A stretch of 52,590 bases of DNA from contig NZ_JACJVN010000031.1 of assembly GCF_014212015.1 (NCBI RefSeq), positions 1 to 52,590 on the forward strand, read 5' to 3'. Shown here in pieces: positions 42,926 through 51,174 of this stretch. This stretch comes from Cohnella lubricantis (GTDB taxonomy: Bacteria > Bacillota > Bacilli > Paenibacillales > Paenibacillaceae). A program made the position numbers and the translations under genes. The notes beneath the pieces were generated by a model. The model was not told the origin of the DNA, made no database searches, and saw nothing but the letters and a program-made list of their open reading frames with translations. Every line of letters begins with the position of its first letter. Within the stretch, counting starts at the first letter, position 1.

Positions 42926-43981
42926 CTACCTCGGCAATTGCCGTAATCTATTTATCGCTGGCTCATACTGATAGGTTGAGGCAATCTCGTAGGCGGTTCG
43001 CGCCTTCTCGATCTGTCCCGTCAACTCGTAGAATAGGCCGACGTTATAAGCTGCTTTGAAGGAACCGACCCCTGCTACGGTCGCATAGTTCGATGTCTCT
43101 CCGATCTCGAGAGCCTGTAAGAAGTAGCGCTCAATATCCTGTACCTTCATCGTATCCATGGCGAGCAGCCCCAATAGGAAGGGCAAGTCCGGGAACGAAG
43201 GGTATCGCGACAAGTAAGGGGTTAACAGCGCCTCGGCTTCCGCGCTGCGATTCAAATTCTTAAGCGCATAGCCATACATAACAAGCATTGGCGCATAATA
43301 CAAGCGATCTTCCTCTTGCAGCCCCACGCACAAGCGGAAGGACTCGCAAGCTTCTGCGTAGCGTTGGAGCGAGTAATGCAGTTTCCCGATCTGATACCGC
43401 AAATATCCGTTATTCGGCTCAAGCGTTAACTGCTTGCCGTACAGCTTCAAATACCGTTCTTCCTTCTTCTGCGCTTCATACACCGACTTCTCATAACCGA
43501 TATGCTTAATGCTAATATCGCTCGGCACAGCATGAACAGGCTCTGCATTCTCGAAAAGCTGTTCATGGACGATCCCTTGATAACGGAACGAAGGCGAATT
43601 GGGGAACAGGCGGACCATCTGCGTCCGATGCACTTCGCCGTCGATCTGATTCCAGATCGATACGACCGCCGGCTCGCCCGGATGCTCGCGAACGAACGCT
43701 TCTATCTGTGCCGGAGCATCCTCGGCAAGCTCTTCGTCAGCATCCAGAATTAGAACATACTCGCCAGTCGCATGGGCGATCGACTCATTGCGGGCGGCGG
43801 CGAAGTCATCCTGCCATGCCCAATGATGGACCTTCGCGCCTAGCGATTCGGCTACCCGAACCGTGTCATCCGTCGATCCCGTATCGACGACAATCTTCTC
43901 ATACTCGGGAGGGATGGACCTGAGCGCATGGGGAAGCTGGGCGGATTCATTGCGAACAATCATACAGACGGATATGGTCAT
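42926..43981 (-). CDS. Family-2 glycosyltransferase with TPR tail, between flagellin and fliD
   Basis: 351 residues from ATG 43981 (GGAGG upstream). The GT2 fold covers 1-200: SVCMIVRNESAQLPHALRS, KIVVDTGSTDDT, DDFAAARNESIAHATG, LILDADEELAED. A TPR region follows (about 200-351, YLRYQIGKLHYSLQRYAEAC). It is a shorter relative of the 635-residue enzyme at 37610. Its place directly after flagellin points to glycosylation of flagellin. Confidence 0.85.
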   Translation of the reverse strand: MTISVCMIVRNESAQLPHALRSIPPEYEKIVVDTGSTDDTVRVAESLGAKVHHWAWQDDFAAARNESIAHATGEYVLILDADEELAEDAPAQIEAFVREHPGEPAVVSIWNQIDGEVHRTQMVRLFPNSPSFRYQGIVHEQLFENAEPVHAVPSDISIKHIGYEKSVYEAQKKEERYLKLYGKQLTLEPNNGYLRYQIGKLHYSLQRYAEACESFRLCVGLQEEDRLYYAPMLVMYGYALKNLNRSAEAEALLTPYLSRYPSFPDLPFLLGLLAMDTMKVQDIERYFLQALEIGETSNYATVAGVGSFKAAYNVGLFYELTGQIEKARTAYEIASTYQYEPAINRLRQLPR

Positions 43982-44024
43982 AGTTCCTCCGGATATCGGC
44001 GTGCCGAACACGCCCTGATATAAC

Positions 44025-44050
44025 GAAAGAAGCCCTTGCGGGCTTCTCTC
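44025..44050 (-). terminator. Flagellin terminator
   Basis: AGAAGCCC/GGGCTTCT with a GCAA loop and flanking pairs, followed by TTCGTTAT on the minus strand, about 20 bases after the hag stop. Confidence 0.75.
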
Positions 44051-44071
44051 GTCCAATATGGGCCGATACTA

Positions 44072-44881
44072 TTATTGCAGCAATTGCAGTACGCCTTGAG
44101 GCGCTTGGTTCGCTTGCGCGAGCATAGCCGTCGAAGCTTGCTGCAGGATGTTGAACTTGGTGTAGCTCATCATCTCGGAAGCCATATCCGTATCGCGGAT
44201 ACGGGACTCTGCAGCCTGCAGGTTCTCGGACGTCGTGCCCAAGTTGTTGTACGTATGCTCCAGGCGGTTCTGCGTTGCGCCCAGTGCGGAACGCGCATTG
44301 TTGACCGTGTTGATCGCGGTGTCGATCGCAGCAAGCTCGCCGGAAGCGGTGGAAGCGCTCAACGAAGTCGTAAGGCCGCTCGTCAGCGTCGAGATGTTCG
44401 CGTCAGCCAGCGTTACGGTAACGGTCATCGCAGCCGTGTCGCCTGTTTGGATCGTAACAGCGCTGCCGCCGCTCAGCAGCGTAACGCCGTTGAACTTGGT
44501 GTTGGTGGCGATGCTGTCGATCGCGCCCTTCAGAGCTTGGTACTCCTTGTCCATAGCAACCAAGTCGGAAGCGTTGTACGTTCCGTTGGAAGCTTGCGTT
44601 GCCAGTTCCTTCATGCGGCCCAGCATGTCGGATACTTCGTTCATCGCGCCTTCAGCCGTTTGCACGAGCGATACGCCGTCTTGCGCGTTGCGCGATGCTT
44701 GGTTGAGGGACTTGATCTGCGCGCGCATCTTCTCGGAGATCGAGAGGCCGGCAGCGTCGTCAGCTGCGCGGTTGATGCGGTAGCCGGAAGACAGCTTCTC
44801 GCTGGACTTGCCTTGTTGCGTGTTGTTGAACACAAGGTTGCGGTGAGCATTCATTGCGTTCAGATTGTGATTGATAATCAT
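44072..44881 (-). CDS. hag: Flagellin
   Basis: 269 residues, the short Gram-positive type. Conserved D0/D1 ends: MIINHNLNAMNAHRNL and LSSGYRINRAADDAAGL at the N-terminus, and the ANQAPQGVLQLLQ end. The central part (about 145-195) is rich in Thr and Ser (TSGLTTSLSASTASGE), suited to O-glycosylation. It has its own perfect sigma-D promoter, a CsrA-type leader hairpin and a terminator, so it is expected to be strongly expressed and translationally controlled. Confidence 0.98.
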   Translation of the reverse strand: MIINHNLNAMNAHRNLVFNNTQQGKSSEKLSSGYRINRAADDAAGLSISEKMRAQIKSLNQASRNAQDGVSLVQTAEGAMNEVSDMLGRMKELATQASNGTYNASDLVAMDKEYQALKGAIDSIATNTKFNGVTLLSGGSAVTIQTGDTAAMTVTVTLADANISTLTSGLTTSLSASTASGELAAIDTAINTVNNARSALGATQNRLEHTYNNLGTTSENLQAAESRIRDTDMASEMMSYTKFNILQQASTAMLAQANQAPQGVLQLLQ

Positions 44882-44908
44882 TGCTTGTTTCCTCCCTGAA
44901 TGGTCATA

Positions 44909-44928
44909 TATCCACTTCCGTGTGGATA
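44909..44928 (-). promoter_or_regulatory. Putative CsrA-binding hairpin in the hag leader
   Basis: On the minus strand TATCCAC, loop ACGGAA, GTGGATA: a 7-bp stem presenting GGA in a six-base loop, the preferred CsrA target. The hag ribosome site AGGGAGGAA about 15 bases downstream supplies the second GGA. Confidence 0.65.
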
Positions 44929-44950
44929 AGGACGCATGTCCTCAAAGAAT

Positions 44951-44977
44951 ATATCGGCAGATTGCTAACGCACTTTA
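44951..44977 (-). promoter_or_regulatory. Sigma-D promoter of flagellin
   Basis: TAAA, 15 bases, GCCGATAT on the minus strand: a perfect match to the sigma-D (FliA-type) consensus. It gives a leader of about 60 bases. Confidence 0.92.
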
Positions 44978-45025
44978 GAGCGGATTCGTATTTTTTGGCA
45001 AAAAAGTTTGTTGTGCTTCCCTCTC

Positions 45026-45247
45026 TCACTCAGGCAAATCCTTCAACTGCTGCAGGCTTGCTTTCGGAGCGGCGGCTTCACGGTTGCTCTCCCGCACTTC
45101 CTCATACACTTCCTTGCGGAGAATCTTCAGTTCCTTCGGCGCTTGAATGCCTATCTTCACTTGGTCGCCGTCAATGGCGGAGACGACGATCTCGACGTCA
45201 TTGCCCAGCATGATGGACTGCCCGATCTTCCGCGTCAGAATCAGCAT
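45026..45247 (-). CDS. csrA: Translational regulator CsrA
   Basis: 73 residues, MLILTRKIGQSIML at the start and the RNA-binding strand-5/helix region KEVYEEVRESN. A dimeric RNA-binding repressor that blocks the hag ribosome site. It overlaps fliW by 7 bases; FliW sequesters it when flagellin is low in the cytosol. Confidence 0.97.
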   Translation of the reverse strand: MLILTRKIGQSIMLGNDVEIVVSAIDGDQVKIGIQAPKELKILRKEVYEEVRESNREAAAPKASLQQLKDLPE

Positions 45248-45672
45248 GCGTCTTCCCCGCTTTCCTTCGGAGCGGGCTTGAACAGCCTCTCCTTGGTGCC
45301 ATAAGCGTAAGGAGACGTCAGAATAATTTGACGTCCTTGATGATTGGTTACGTTAATAATTAACGGCGCCATCAAATTAACGGTTGACTCCAAGAAGGGG
45401 TTCTTAACGTTGATAATGGACAGCACCAGCACTTCCTCCGGCTCCTTGATCTCCAGCTCCGCCTTGTCCTTCTCGTCAATCGCGAACTCATAAGCCGGGA
45501 AGAAGCGGAACGGCGACGTCACGATGAAGCCGGTATTCGGATCCTCCACGCTCTCCAAGTAGCCGAACGACGGATTCTCCTCCGCCACCGTGAATCGAAA
45601 CTCATCGTAAGCATCAAATCCAAGCAGGCTTCCCTTGAAGCCGAACACGCGGTTGTGCAACTTCTCGAACAT
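45241..45672 (-). CDS. fliW: Flagellar assembly factor FliW
   Basis: 143 residues from ATG 45672 (GGGGG 10 bases upstream; TTG 45678 is possible). Family features: GFDAYDEFRFTV, FGYLESVEDPNTGFIV and APLIINVTNHQGRQIIL. It binds CsrA or flagellin alternately and so sets flagellin translation. It is immediately before csrA and upstream of hag, the usual three-gene control unit. Confidence 0.95.
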   Translation of the reverse strand: MFEKLHNRVFGFKGSLLGFDAYDEFRFTVAEENPSFGYLESVEDPNTGFIVTSPFRFFPAYEFAIDEKDKAELEIKEPEEVLVLSIINVKNPFLESTVNLMAPLIINVTNHQGRQIILTSPYAYGTKERLFKPAPKESGEDAC

Positions 45673-45750
45673 AAACAAAGATCCCCCTTCTGGTGGAAAA
45701 AAGCACCCCGATGCGGCGCTGGCGCTTGGGATGCTTGCTAACGATTAAGA

Positions 45751-46320
45751 TTACGAGTACAGATCGTACTCGCTGACGTGTATATCAATGGAGTTGCGCT
45801 GCCGCGAATAGATATCGACGGAGCCCGGATGATATTGAACTTCCGGCTTGCGCGGCGTATAGCTAATCTCGGCCTTATGCGGCGTGACTTGAACAGACGC
45901 GTCCTGCGGCGCATAGCTTACCTTCACGTTCATATAGCCGGCAGCCCCCGTGTATGACACGGAGGGCCGATCGGCCAGCGCGTCGCTTCGCGCAATCTGG
46001 GCGAACGGATTGCCGGGACTTAGCAGATCCCCCATCCGTTCTCCATCCTGAGCCGTCTTGGCTATCCCCTGCAGCAGTATATTCTTGCTCTGGCTGTAGA
46101 TTCGGCTGCTCCAGGCCAAGTTGCCGCCTTTGCCCAGCGCATCCCACGCGGCCGCCGAATCGATCGCCAGCCGGCCGGGCGGAGACTTGATCTGCAGATC
46201 CGCCGGCTGCTGCCGAATCGACTGATCGCCTCGCGGCGAACGGATCGATTGGCTGCCCGGCTCTGCCTTCATGCCGATCTGTCCGAACGTCTGATGGATA
46301 GACAGCCGCTGCAGATTCAT
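45751..46320 (-). CDS. YviE/DUF6470-type protein of the flagellar operon
   Basis: 189 residues from ATG 46320 (GGGAGGGAGGG upstream). The N-terminal LQRLSIHQTFGQIGM and the C-terminal repeats of the type VKVSYAPQDASVQVTPHKAE are those of the protein found between flgL and fliW in Bacillota. Its function is unknown. It is co-directional with flgL and fliW. Confidence 0.85.
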   Translation of the reverse strand: MNLQRLSIHQTFGQIGMKAEPGSQSIRSPRGDQSIRQQPADLQIKSPPGRLAIDSAAAWDALGKGGNLAWSSRIYSQSKNILLQGIAKTAQDGERMGDLLSPGNPFAQIARSDALADRPSVSYTGAAGYMNVKVSYAPQDASVQVTPHKAEISYTPRKPEVQYHPGSVDIYSRQRNSIDIHVSEYDLYS

Positions 46321-46359
46321 GATCAAGCCCTCCCTCCCGGCGAATCAGTCACACCATTC

Positions 46360-47295
46360 TTAACCCAAATAATCAACAAGACTCTTCTGCATCAGCTTCG
46401 CGCCTACGGACAGGGAAGCTTGATAGACATTCTGCCCATTCTGAAGATTGACAGCTAACTCCGCAATGTCTGCGTCCTCGGTGCTGGACAGCATGCTCGT
46501 GAAGCTCATATTCAGATCTTCCACGCGGCTGCTGACCAGATCCACGCGATTCGTCACCGCGCCGACTTGCGACCGGACCTCCAATATCGCGTCCATTCTC
46601 GAAGTGAGCTTGTCCATCAGCTTAGCCGCCGTATCCGTCTGACCGTCCTCGAAGGACTTCTGCAGACCCTTCAACACAGCAAACATATTGTCGCCGTTCA
46701 GGTTGTCCAGATCATCCAGATAGTCCGGAGTGGCTGGGACCGGTTCTCCGAACACATCAACCCCCGTCACATTCACCGGAACCGAGGTGTTATCATAGAT
46801 CTGAATCTCAATGTGCTGGTCGTCGCTCGACTGTGTCGCAGCATCTTCTTGCGTATAGGGCGGCGTCTCCGTCATCTGACCGTTGAAAATATATTTGCCG
46901 TTAATCTGCGTGTTGCCCAAATTGACCGCTTGATCATAAATTTGGCCAAGCTCCTCGGCAATTGCATTGAGCGCCGTCTGCGGGTTCGTGCCGTTGACGC
47001 CCTGGGTCGTCAGTTCCTTGGCCCGCTGCAGCAGTTCGTTGATCGACTCGAGCGCCGAGTCCGTCGCATCCAGATTCGTCTTCGCCGAGCTGATGTTGCG
47101 GACATATTGATCCGTCACGTTCAACTGGCTGCGATAACGCATCGCGTATGTAGCCCCGATCGGATCATCGGACGGCTTGTTAATCTTGCGCCCCGTCGAC
47201 AGCATGTTCTGGTTCTCGTCGATCGACAACAGGTTGTTGTTAATATTGCGCAAGATCTGGGTCTGCATCATTCCTTGCGTCACGCGCAATGCCAT
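46360..47295 (-). CDS. flgL: Flagellar hook-filament junction protein FlgL
   Basis: 311 residues; MALRVTQGMMQTQILRNINN at the N-terminus, flagellin-like heptads, and the C-terminal SVGAKLMQKSLVDYLG. GTG 47304, three codons earlier, is an alternative start with closer spacing to GGAG. It joins hook to filament together with FlgK. Confidence 0.95.
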   Translation of the reverse strand: MALRVTQGMMQTQILRNINNNLLSIDENQNMLSTGRKINKPSDDPIGATYAMRYRSQLNVTDQYVRNISSAKTNLDATDSALESINELLQRAKELTTQGVNGTNPQTALNAIAEELGQIYDQAVNLGNTQINGKYIFNGQMTETPPYTQEDAATQSSDDQHIEIQIYDNTSVPVNVTGVDVFGEPVPATPDYLDDLDNLNGDNMFAVLKGLQKSFEDGQTDTAAKLMDKLTSRMDAILEVRSQVGAVTNRVDLVSSRVEDLNMSFTSMLSSTEDADIAELAVNLQNGQNVYQASLSVGAKLMQKSLVDYLG

Positions 47296-47340
47296 CTCGT
47301 GCACCCCGCTCCATCTTGATTTAGTTAACGCCGCTTATTC

Positions 47341-48918
47341 TTAACGCCCTACCATGCCCGTTCCGTTAATCAGCTTCTCCAAGATCTGGTCCATCGTCGT
47401 CATGAAGCGGGCAGCCGAGCTGTAAGCGTGCTGGAACTTCAGCAGATCAGCCATCTCCTCGTCGAGGGACACGCCGCTGACGGACTGGCGATTGGAATCG
47501 GCCTGGTCAACCAGCAGCTGCTGATTCGTCGTCTGTACAAGAGCCGCTTGCGCTTGAACGCCGAGCTTGCCGACCATCGATTGGAAGTAATCGTCCATCG
47601 TGCCGCTCGTCACCGCATTGCTCGAATCGCCGGCCATCGTGAACTTGCTGCTCTTCAGCCCCGCCATCAGCAGCGCCAGCGATTTGTTGCCGCTTACGAC
47701 GGTCTCCGGCGAACCCTCTACGCGCATCGACGTCGCGATCAGCCCCGGGTTGTCTACGATATCCTGGTTCAATTGAATGTTCGCCGCCGTAATATCACCG
47801 CCGTCCGAAGCAACGAAGAACTCGCCGGCCGGAGTTCCCGATGAACCCGGCAGGTAGCCCAGTTGATGCAGGCCATTCAAGCCCTTGACCGTAACTTCCA
47901 GGTAACCCGACTCTTCATTAATCGTACGGTTGCCGTTCGCATTGCTATACGTAACGCCGTCCAGCACCGTTCCTTCCGGCAGCACCGATCCATTCGGAAT
48001 CTTGACGACGACTTCGCCGTTCGCGAGCGTATTCGCGATGGTGTCCAACTGCTTCGTGTAATCCGCGACGTAATTGTCACGGGCATAAATCGCACCATAC
48101 ATGGAACCGTTCTTCAGATCGCCGGATTGATAAGCCGATTCCAGCGATTCCGCCGTCACCGGCGTCGCCGCGCCGCCGGCCGCGCCGTCCACCAGCGCCG
48201 TGCCGCCCATCATGACGGTGTAGCCTTGCTCGCCATCCGTCACCGTGACGTTGACTAATTTGGACAGCTTGTCGACGTACAAGTCCCGCTGATCCCGCAG
48301 ATCGTTCGCATTGTCGCCATTCGATTCCACCTTGCGAATCTGCGAATTCAATTCTGCGATCGCTGATGTGAACGAATTGATCTCGTTAGCGCCCAAGCTG
48401 ACGCTGGTTGTCAGATCGGAGCTCAGACCGCTCAGCAATCCGCTCATCTGGTTCATCGTCTGCGCCAGGGTGATGGCGTTCTGAGCGACGATCGTGCGGC
48501 CCGACAAATTCTCAGGATCGTTGCTAAGATCCGACCAGGAGCTCCAGAAGTTGTCGATCAATTCGCGAAGCCCCGTCTCGGACGGCTCGTTGAATATCTG
48601 CTGCAGCTTATCAAGCGTATCCTGCTGCACTTCCACATTGCCAAGCGCCTGGTTCTGGTCGCGGAACTGGTCGTCGAGGAACGCGGTGCGAATCCGGGTA
48701 ATAGACGAGTACTCAACGCCGGTGCCCAGCTGTCCCGGAGCCGTGGACCGCGTCATGCCGAAGGCTTCGATGGACCTGGACTCGGTGAAGTTCACGCGCT
48801 GTCTCGAGTAGCCCTCCGTATTGACGTTCGAGATGTTGTGCCCGGCCGTGTTCATCGCCGCCTGCTGGGCGAATAGGCTCCGTTTGGACGTCTCGATACT
48901 ATGAAAAGTTGATGTCAT
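47341..48918 (-). CDS. flgK: Flagellar hook-associated protein FlgK
   Basis: 525 residues. The N-terminal rod/hook signature MNTAGHNISNVNTEGYSRQR and the C-terminal VSLDEEMADLLKFQHAYSS with the ending helix are complete. It forms the first junction ring at the hook tip. It lies between flgN and flgL. Confidence 0.97.
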   Translation of the reverse strand: MTSTFHSIETSKRSLFAQQAAMNTAGHNISNVNTEGYSRQRVNFTESRSIEAFGMTRSTAPGQLGTGVEYSSITRIRTAFLDDQFRDQNQALGNVEVQQDTLDKLQQIFNEPSETGLRELIDNFWSSWSDLSNDPENLSGRTIVAQNAITLAQTMNQMSGLLSGLSSDLTTSVSLGANEINSFTSAIAELNSQIRKVESNGDNANDLRDQRDLYVDKLSKLVNVTVTDGEQGYTVMMGGTALVDGAAGGAATPVTAESLESAYQSGDLKNGSMYGAIYARDNYVADYTKQLDTIANTLANGEVVVKIPNGSVLPEGTVLDGVTYSNANGNRTINEESGYLEVTVKGLNGLHQLGYLPGSSGTPAGEFFVASDGGDITAANIQLNQDIVDNPGLIATSMRVEGSPETVVSGNKSLALLMAGLKSSKFTMAGDSSNAVTSGTMDDYFQSMVGKLGVQAQAALVQTTNQQLLVDQADSNRQSVSGVSLDEEMADLLKFQHAYSSAARFMTTMDQILEKLINGTGMVGR

Positions 48919-48963
48919 GCGAGCACGACCTCCTTGGATTGTCCTTACAAGCGCTGCTGCGCA

Positions 48964-49461
48964 TCAGATCCGTGAATCGAATAGCCCGCTTCCATAGCGC
49001 TTGTTCGACTGATTCATCGGATGCTCGTAGACGAGGCCTTCGTTCGGGTTCTCGACCATGAGATCAACCGAGAAGCGGATGAAGTCCAGCGCTTGGCGAG
49101 TGAGCAGCTGATTCTGCTCGTTCGTCCGCTTCAATTCGCCCAACAGCTCGGACAGCCGATCCTGAAGCGAGAGAATCGCCCCCTTGTCGTCCGGGTTATG
49201 GACGGCGCGAGCCAAGTCCGACATTTGCCCGACGAATCCGTGCAAGCCCTGAGCGGCGAAGAAGCCCTGGGTCTCTTCGATCCGAAGCTGTTCCAGCTCT
49301 TCCGCCTGCTTCGCCAGCTTCCGCTCCTTCTGGACGATGGCGTTCAACTGATCTACCTTGTTATGAATGAGCGCTTCCGTCTTCTCCCGTTCGGCGGCGA
49401 GCAATTGCTCGTACAGACCGGCTTGGCTTCGAAGCGTCTCGATGATCCGATTAACGGTCAA
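48964..49461 (-). CDS. flgN: FlgN-type chaperone for FlgK and FlgL
   Basis: 165 residues, almost all helical, with the FlgN-like segment LYEQLLAAEREKTEALIHNK and a long charged helix. It lies just before flgK and after flgM, where FlgN (YvyG) is expected. Confidence 0.88.
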   Translation of the reverse strand: MTVNRIIETLRSQAGLYEQLLAAEREKTEALIHNKVDQLNAIVQKERKLAKQAEELEQLRIEETQGFFAAQGLHGFVGQMSDLARAVHNPDDKGAILSLQDRLSELLGELKRTNEQNQLLTRQALDFIRFSVDLMVENPNEGLVYEHPMNQSNKRYGSGLFDSRI

Positions 49462-49497
49462 GTCAATCCCTCATTCCTATAGATGGCTGAAGGCGAA

Positions 49498-49761
49498 CTA
49501 GAGGAGATACGGCAGCATTCGCTCCGCAAGCTTCCCTGCATCCACCTTGTACGTGCCTGTCGACACCGCTTGCTTCAAGTCTTCAATCTTCTCCGAGCGA
49601 GAGCCTTCCGTCTGCTGGCTGTTCGTCAGCATCTCCTGCGCCTGAGCCGATATCCGCACTTCGTCCCTCTGCTTCTGCTGGCCGCTCTTCTGCACCTTCG
49701 TCTCATGCTGCTTCTGGTATGCCAAGATCGATCCGATCCGGTTGGGCTCGTTGATTTTCAT
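49498..49761 (-). CDS. flgM: Anti-sigma-D factor FlgM
   Basis: 87 residues. The start MKINEPNRIGSILAYQ and the sigma-binding end EKIEDLKQAVSTGTYKVDAG are the FlgM signature. It holds sigma-D until the hook is finished, then is inactivated. The gene has its own sigma-D promoter, so it is under the sigma factor it inhibits. Confidence 0.95.
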   Translation of the reverse strand: MKINEPNRIGSILAYQKQHETKVQKSGQQKQRDEVRISAQAQEMLTNSQQTEGSRSEKIEDLKQAVSTGTYKVDAGKLAERMLPYLL

Positions 49762-49793
49762 CCGGGATTCACCTCATCTATATCGCCATAATT

Positions 49794-49829
49794 AAAAAAA
49801 GGCCGATATCCATAAAGATAATATCGGCC
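49794..49829 (-). terminator. Terminator after yvyF
   Basis: A perfect 9-bp stem GGCCGATAT/ATATCGGCC with an 11-base loop, followed by T7 on the minus strand. Its 5' arm contains the -10 of the flgM promoter. Confidence 0.9.
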
Positions 49830-49847
49830 GGAAGCTGTTATTTGTTA
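49821..49847 (-). promoter_or_regulatory. Sigma-D promoter of flgM, nested in the terminator
   Basis: TAAC, 15 bases, GCCGATAT on the minus strand (3/4 and 8/8). The predicted start falls in the hairpin loop, so transcripts from here lack the 5' arm and cannot form the terminator. Confidence 0.75.
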
Positions 49848-49868
49848 ATAGACGGGCAACTCGCTTAA

Positions 49869-50264
49869 TTAACGATCTGTAATCTTGTACGTACGATTGG
49901 CATTCGCCATATGACTGCGCGATTCCAGATCGGCGCTGGCGCTGCTGAAGTCCGCCTTCAATCGGTCCCGGCAGCCCGTGCACATGCTTCCTTCCCGAAT
50001 CGGCATGCCGCACACTTCGCAAGGATACGTTAAATTCGGAGCGTCCACCATCGAGATGCGCCCTTCCTTCACGAACTTGGTGATCTGCTTCACCGTCACG
50101 CCCGTCGCTTCGGACAGCTCGGTAATCGTCATGCCCCTATGCTCTCTCAGGCAATCCGCGCAAGCCGTATATTCCTGTTCAATCTCCTGATGACAATTCT
50201 GGCAAATATCACGGAAATTCCGGGCGAAAACTTTGCCGCAGCGGGAACAGTTAGCTATTTCCAT
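49869..50264 (-). CDS. yvyF: YvyF-type flagellar operon protein
   Basis: 131 residues from ATG 50264 with GGAGG upstream. Zinc-ribbon pairs NCSRCGKVF, DICQNCHQE, ACADCLREH and CEVCGMPI/CTGCRD bracket a winged-helix-like middle (ITELSEATGVTVKQITKFVKEG), as in the TIGR03826 family. In Bacillus it sits between comFC and flgM; its role is not fully settled. Confidence 0.9.
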   Translation of the reverse strand: MEIANCSRCGKVFARNFRDICQNCHQEIEQEYTACADCLREHRGMTITELSEATGVTVKQITKFVKEGRISMVDAPNLTYPCEVCGMPIREGSMCTGCRDRLKADFSSASADLESRSHMANANRTYKITDR

Positions 50265-50361
50265 GATCGGAGCCTCCAATCTCGACACCTATCGACATGA
50301 ATTTCTCTTACCGCTTATTGTACAAGATTTCCTGCGAGAGCGGTAGCTTTATTTCCCGGCA

Positions 50362-51174
50362 TCAGGAGCGTGCCCACAGCGCCCCGTACACCTCGCACCC
50401 CGGCCATTGACCGCGCAGCGCGAAGGCGCACTCGTTCATCGTACTCCCCGTCGTATAGATGTCGTCGATCAACAGAATCCGGAGCGGCCGTGTTGCGAAT
50501 ATGGCTTCCGCATCCGGTCGCCTTCCCGCTCCCTCGCCCGCCGCATGCAAGGCTGCGAAGTTGCCCTTCATGTTCTCCATCCGATCCCGCCTGCCCATCA
50601 AACTCTGCTTGCCGGAATTGCGCACCCGTCTAAGCATGGGCCTATACGCCATGCCGTACCAGCGGGCGATCCAGACCGCCATCCGCTCCGCTTGGTTAAA
50701 CCCCCGGTCCTCCAGCCTTCCCTCCGCCAGCGGCACGGACGTCACGAGATCGAAGGCGCCGCCTCCGGCCGCTCGAGACGGCTGCGATTCAAGCAGCCGC
50801 TCCACCGCCGATGCGAGCATCGCGGCCATGAACGGCTCAAGCTTCTCCAGCCCGCGGTACTTGTAGAGGCCGAGCCATTCCTTCATCGCATCGTCGTAGC
50901 GAACCGCCCCCCGGCAATGCTCGAAGTGACGCCTCCTCCGGCGCAGGCAGTCGCCGCATCTCTCCGGCCGGCCGCAGACGGGGCAGACGCTCCGGACAAT
51001 CCACGGAATCCGCCGCAGGCAGCCTTCGCACAGCTCGCGAAGCGCCTCCCTTGGCGCGGCGTGCCGAACGGGAATCGGAGCCGAGGCCGGCCCCCGCTTG
51101 TCCCTCCCGCACATCGGGCAGCTCCCGCCGCTCGCCGCCAGCCAGCCGTGCAAGCGCTCCAGCCACCCTGTCAT
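50362..51174 (-). CDS. comFC: Competence protein ComFC (phosphoribosyltransferase family)
   Basis: 270 residues. An N-terminal zinc-binding region (CPMCGRDK, CEGCLRRIPW, CPVCGRPERCGDC) is followed by a PRTase fold with the PRPP loop ILLIDDIYTTGSTMNE (about 235-250). It is needed for uptake of transforming DNA with ComFA. It overlaps comFA by 4 bases. Confidence 0.95.
   Translation of the reverse strand: MTGWLERLHGWLAASGGSCPMCGRDKRGPASAPIPVRHAAPREALRELCEGCLRRIPWIVRSVCPVCGRPERCGDCLRRRRRHFEHCRGAVRYDDAMKEWLGLYKYRGLEKLEPFMAAMLASAVERLLESQPSRAAGGGAFDLVTSVPLAEGRLEDRGFNQAERMAVWIARWYGMAYRPMLRRVRNSGKQSLMGRRDRMENMKGNFAALHAAGEGAGRRPDAEAIFATRPLRILLIDDIYTTGSTMNECAFALRGQWPGCEVYGALWARS

Noticed and set aside
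43990-43997. GCCGATAT before the glycosyltransferase at 42926-43981 as a sigma-D promoter
   Set aside because: No TAAA-like -35 at 15 bases, and the start would fall inside the ribosome site of the gene.
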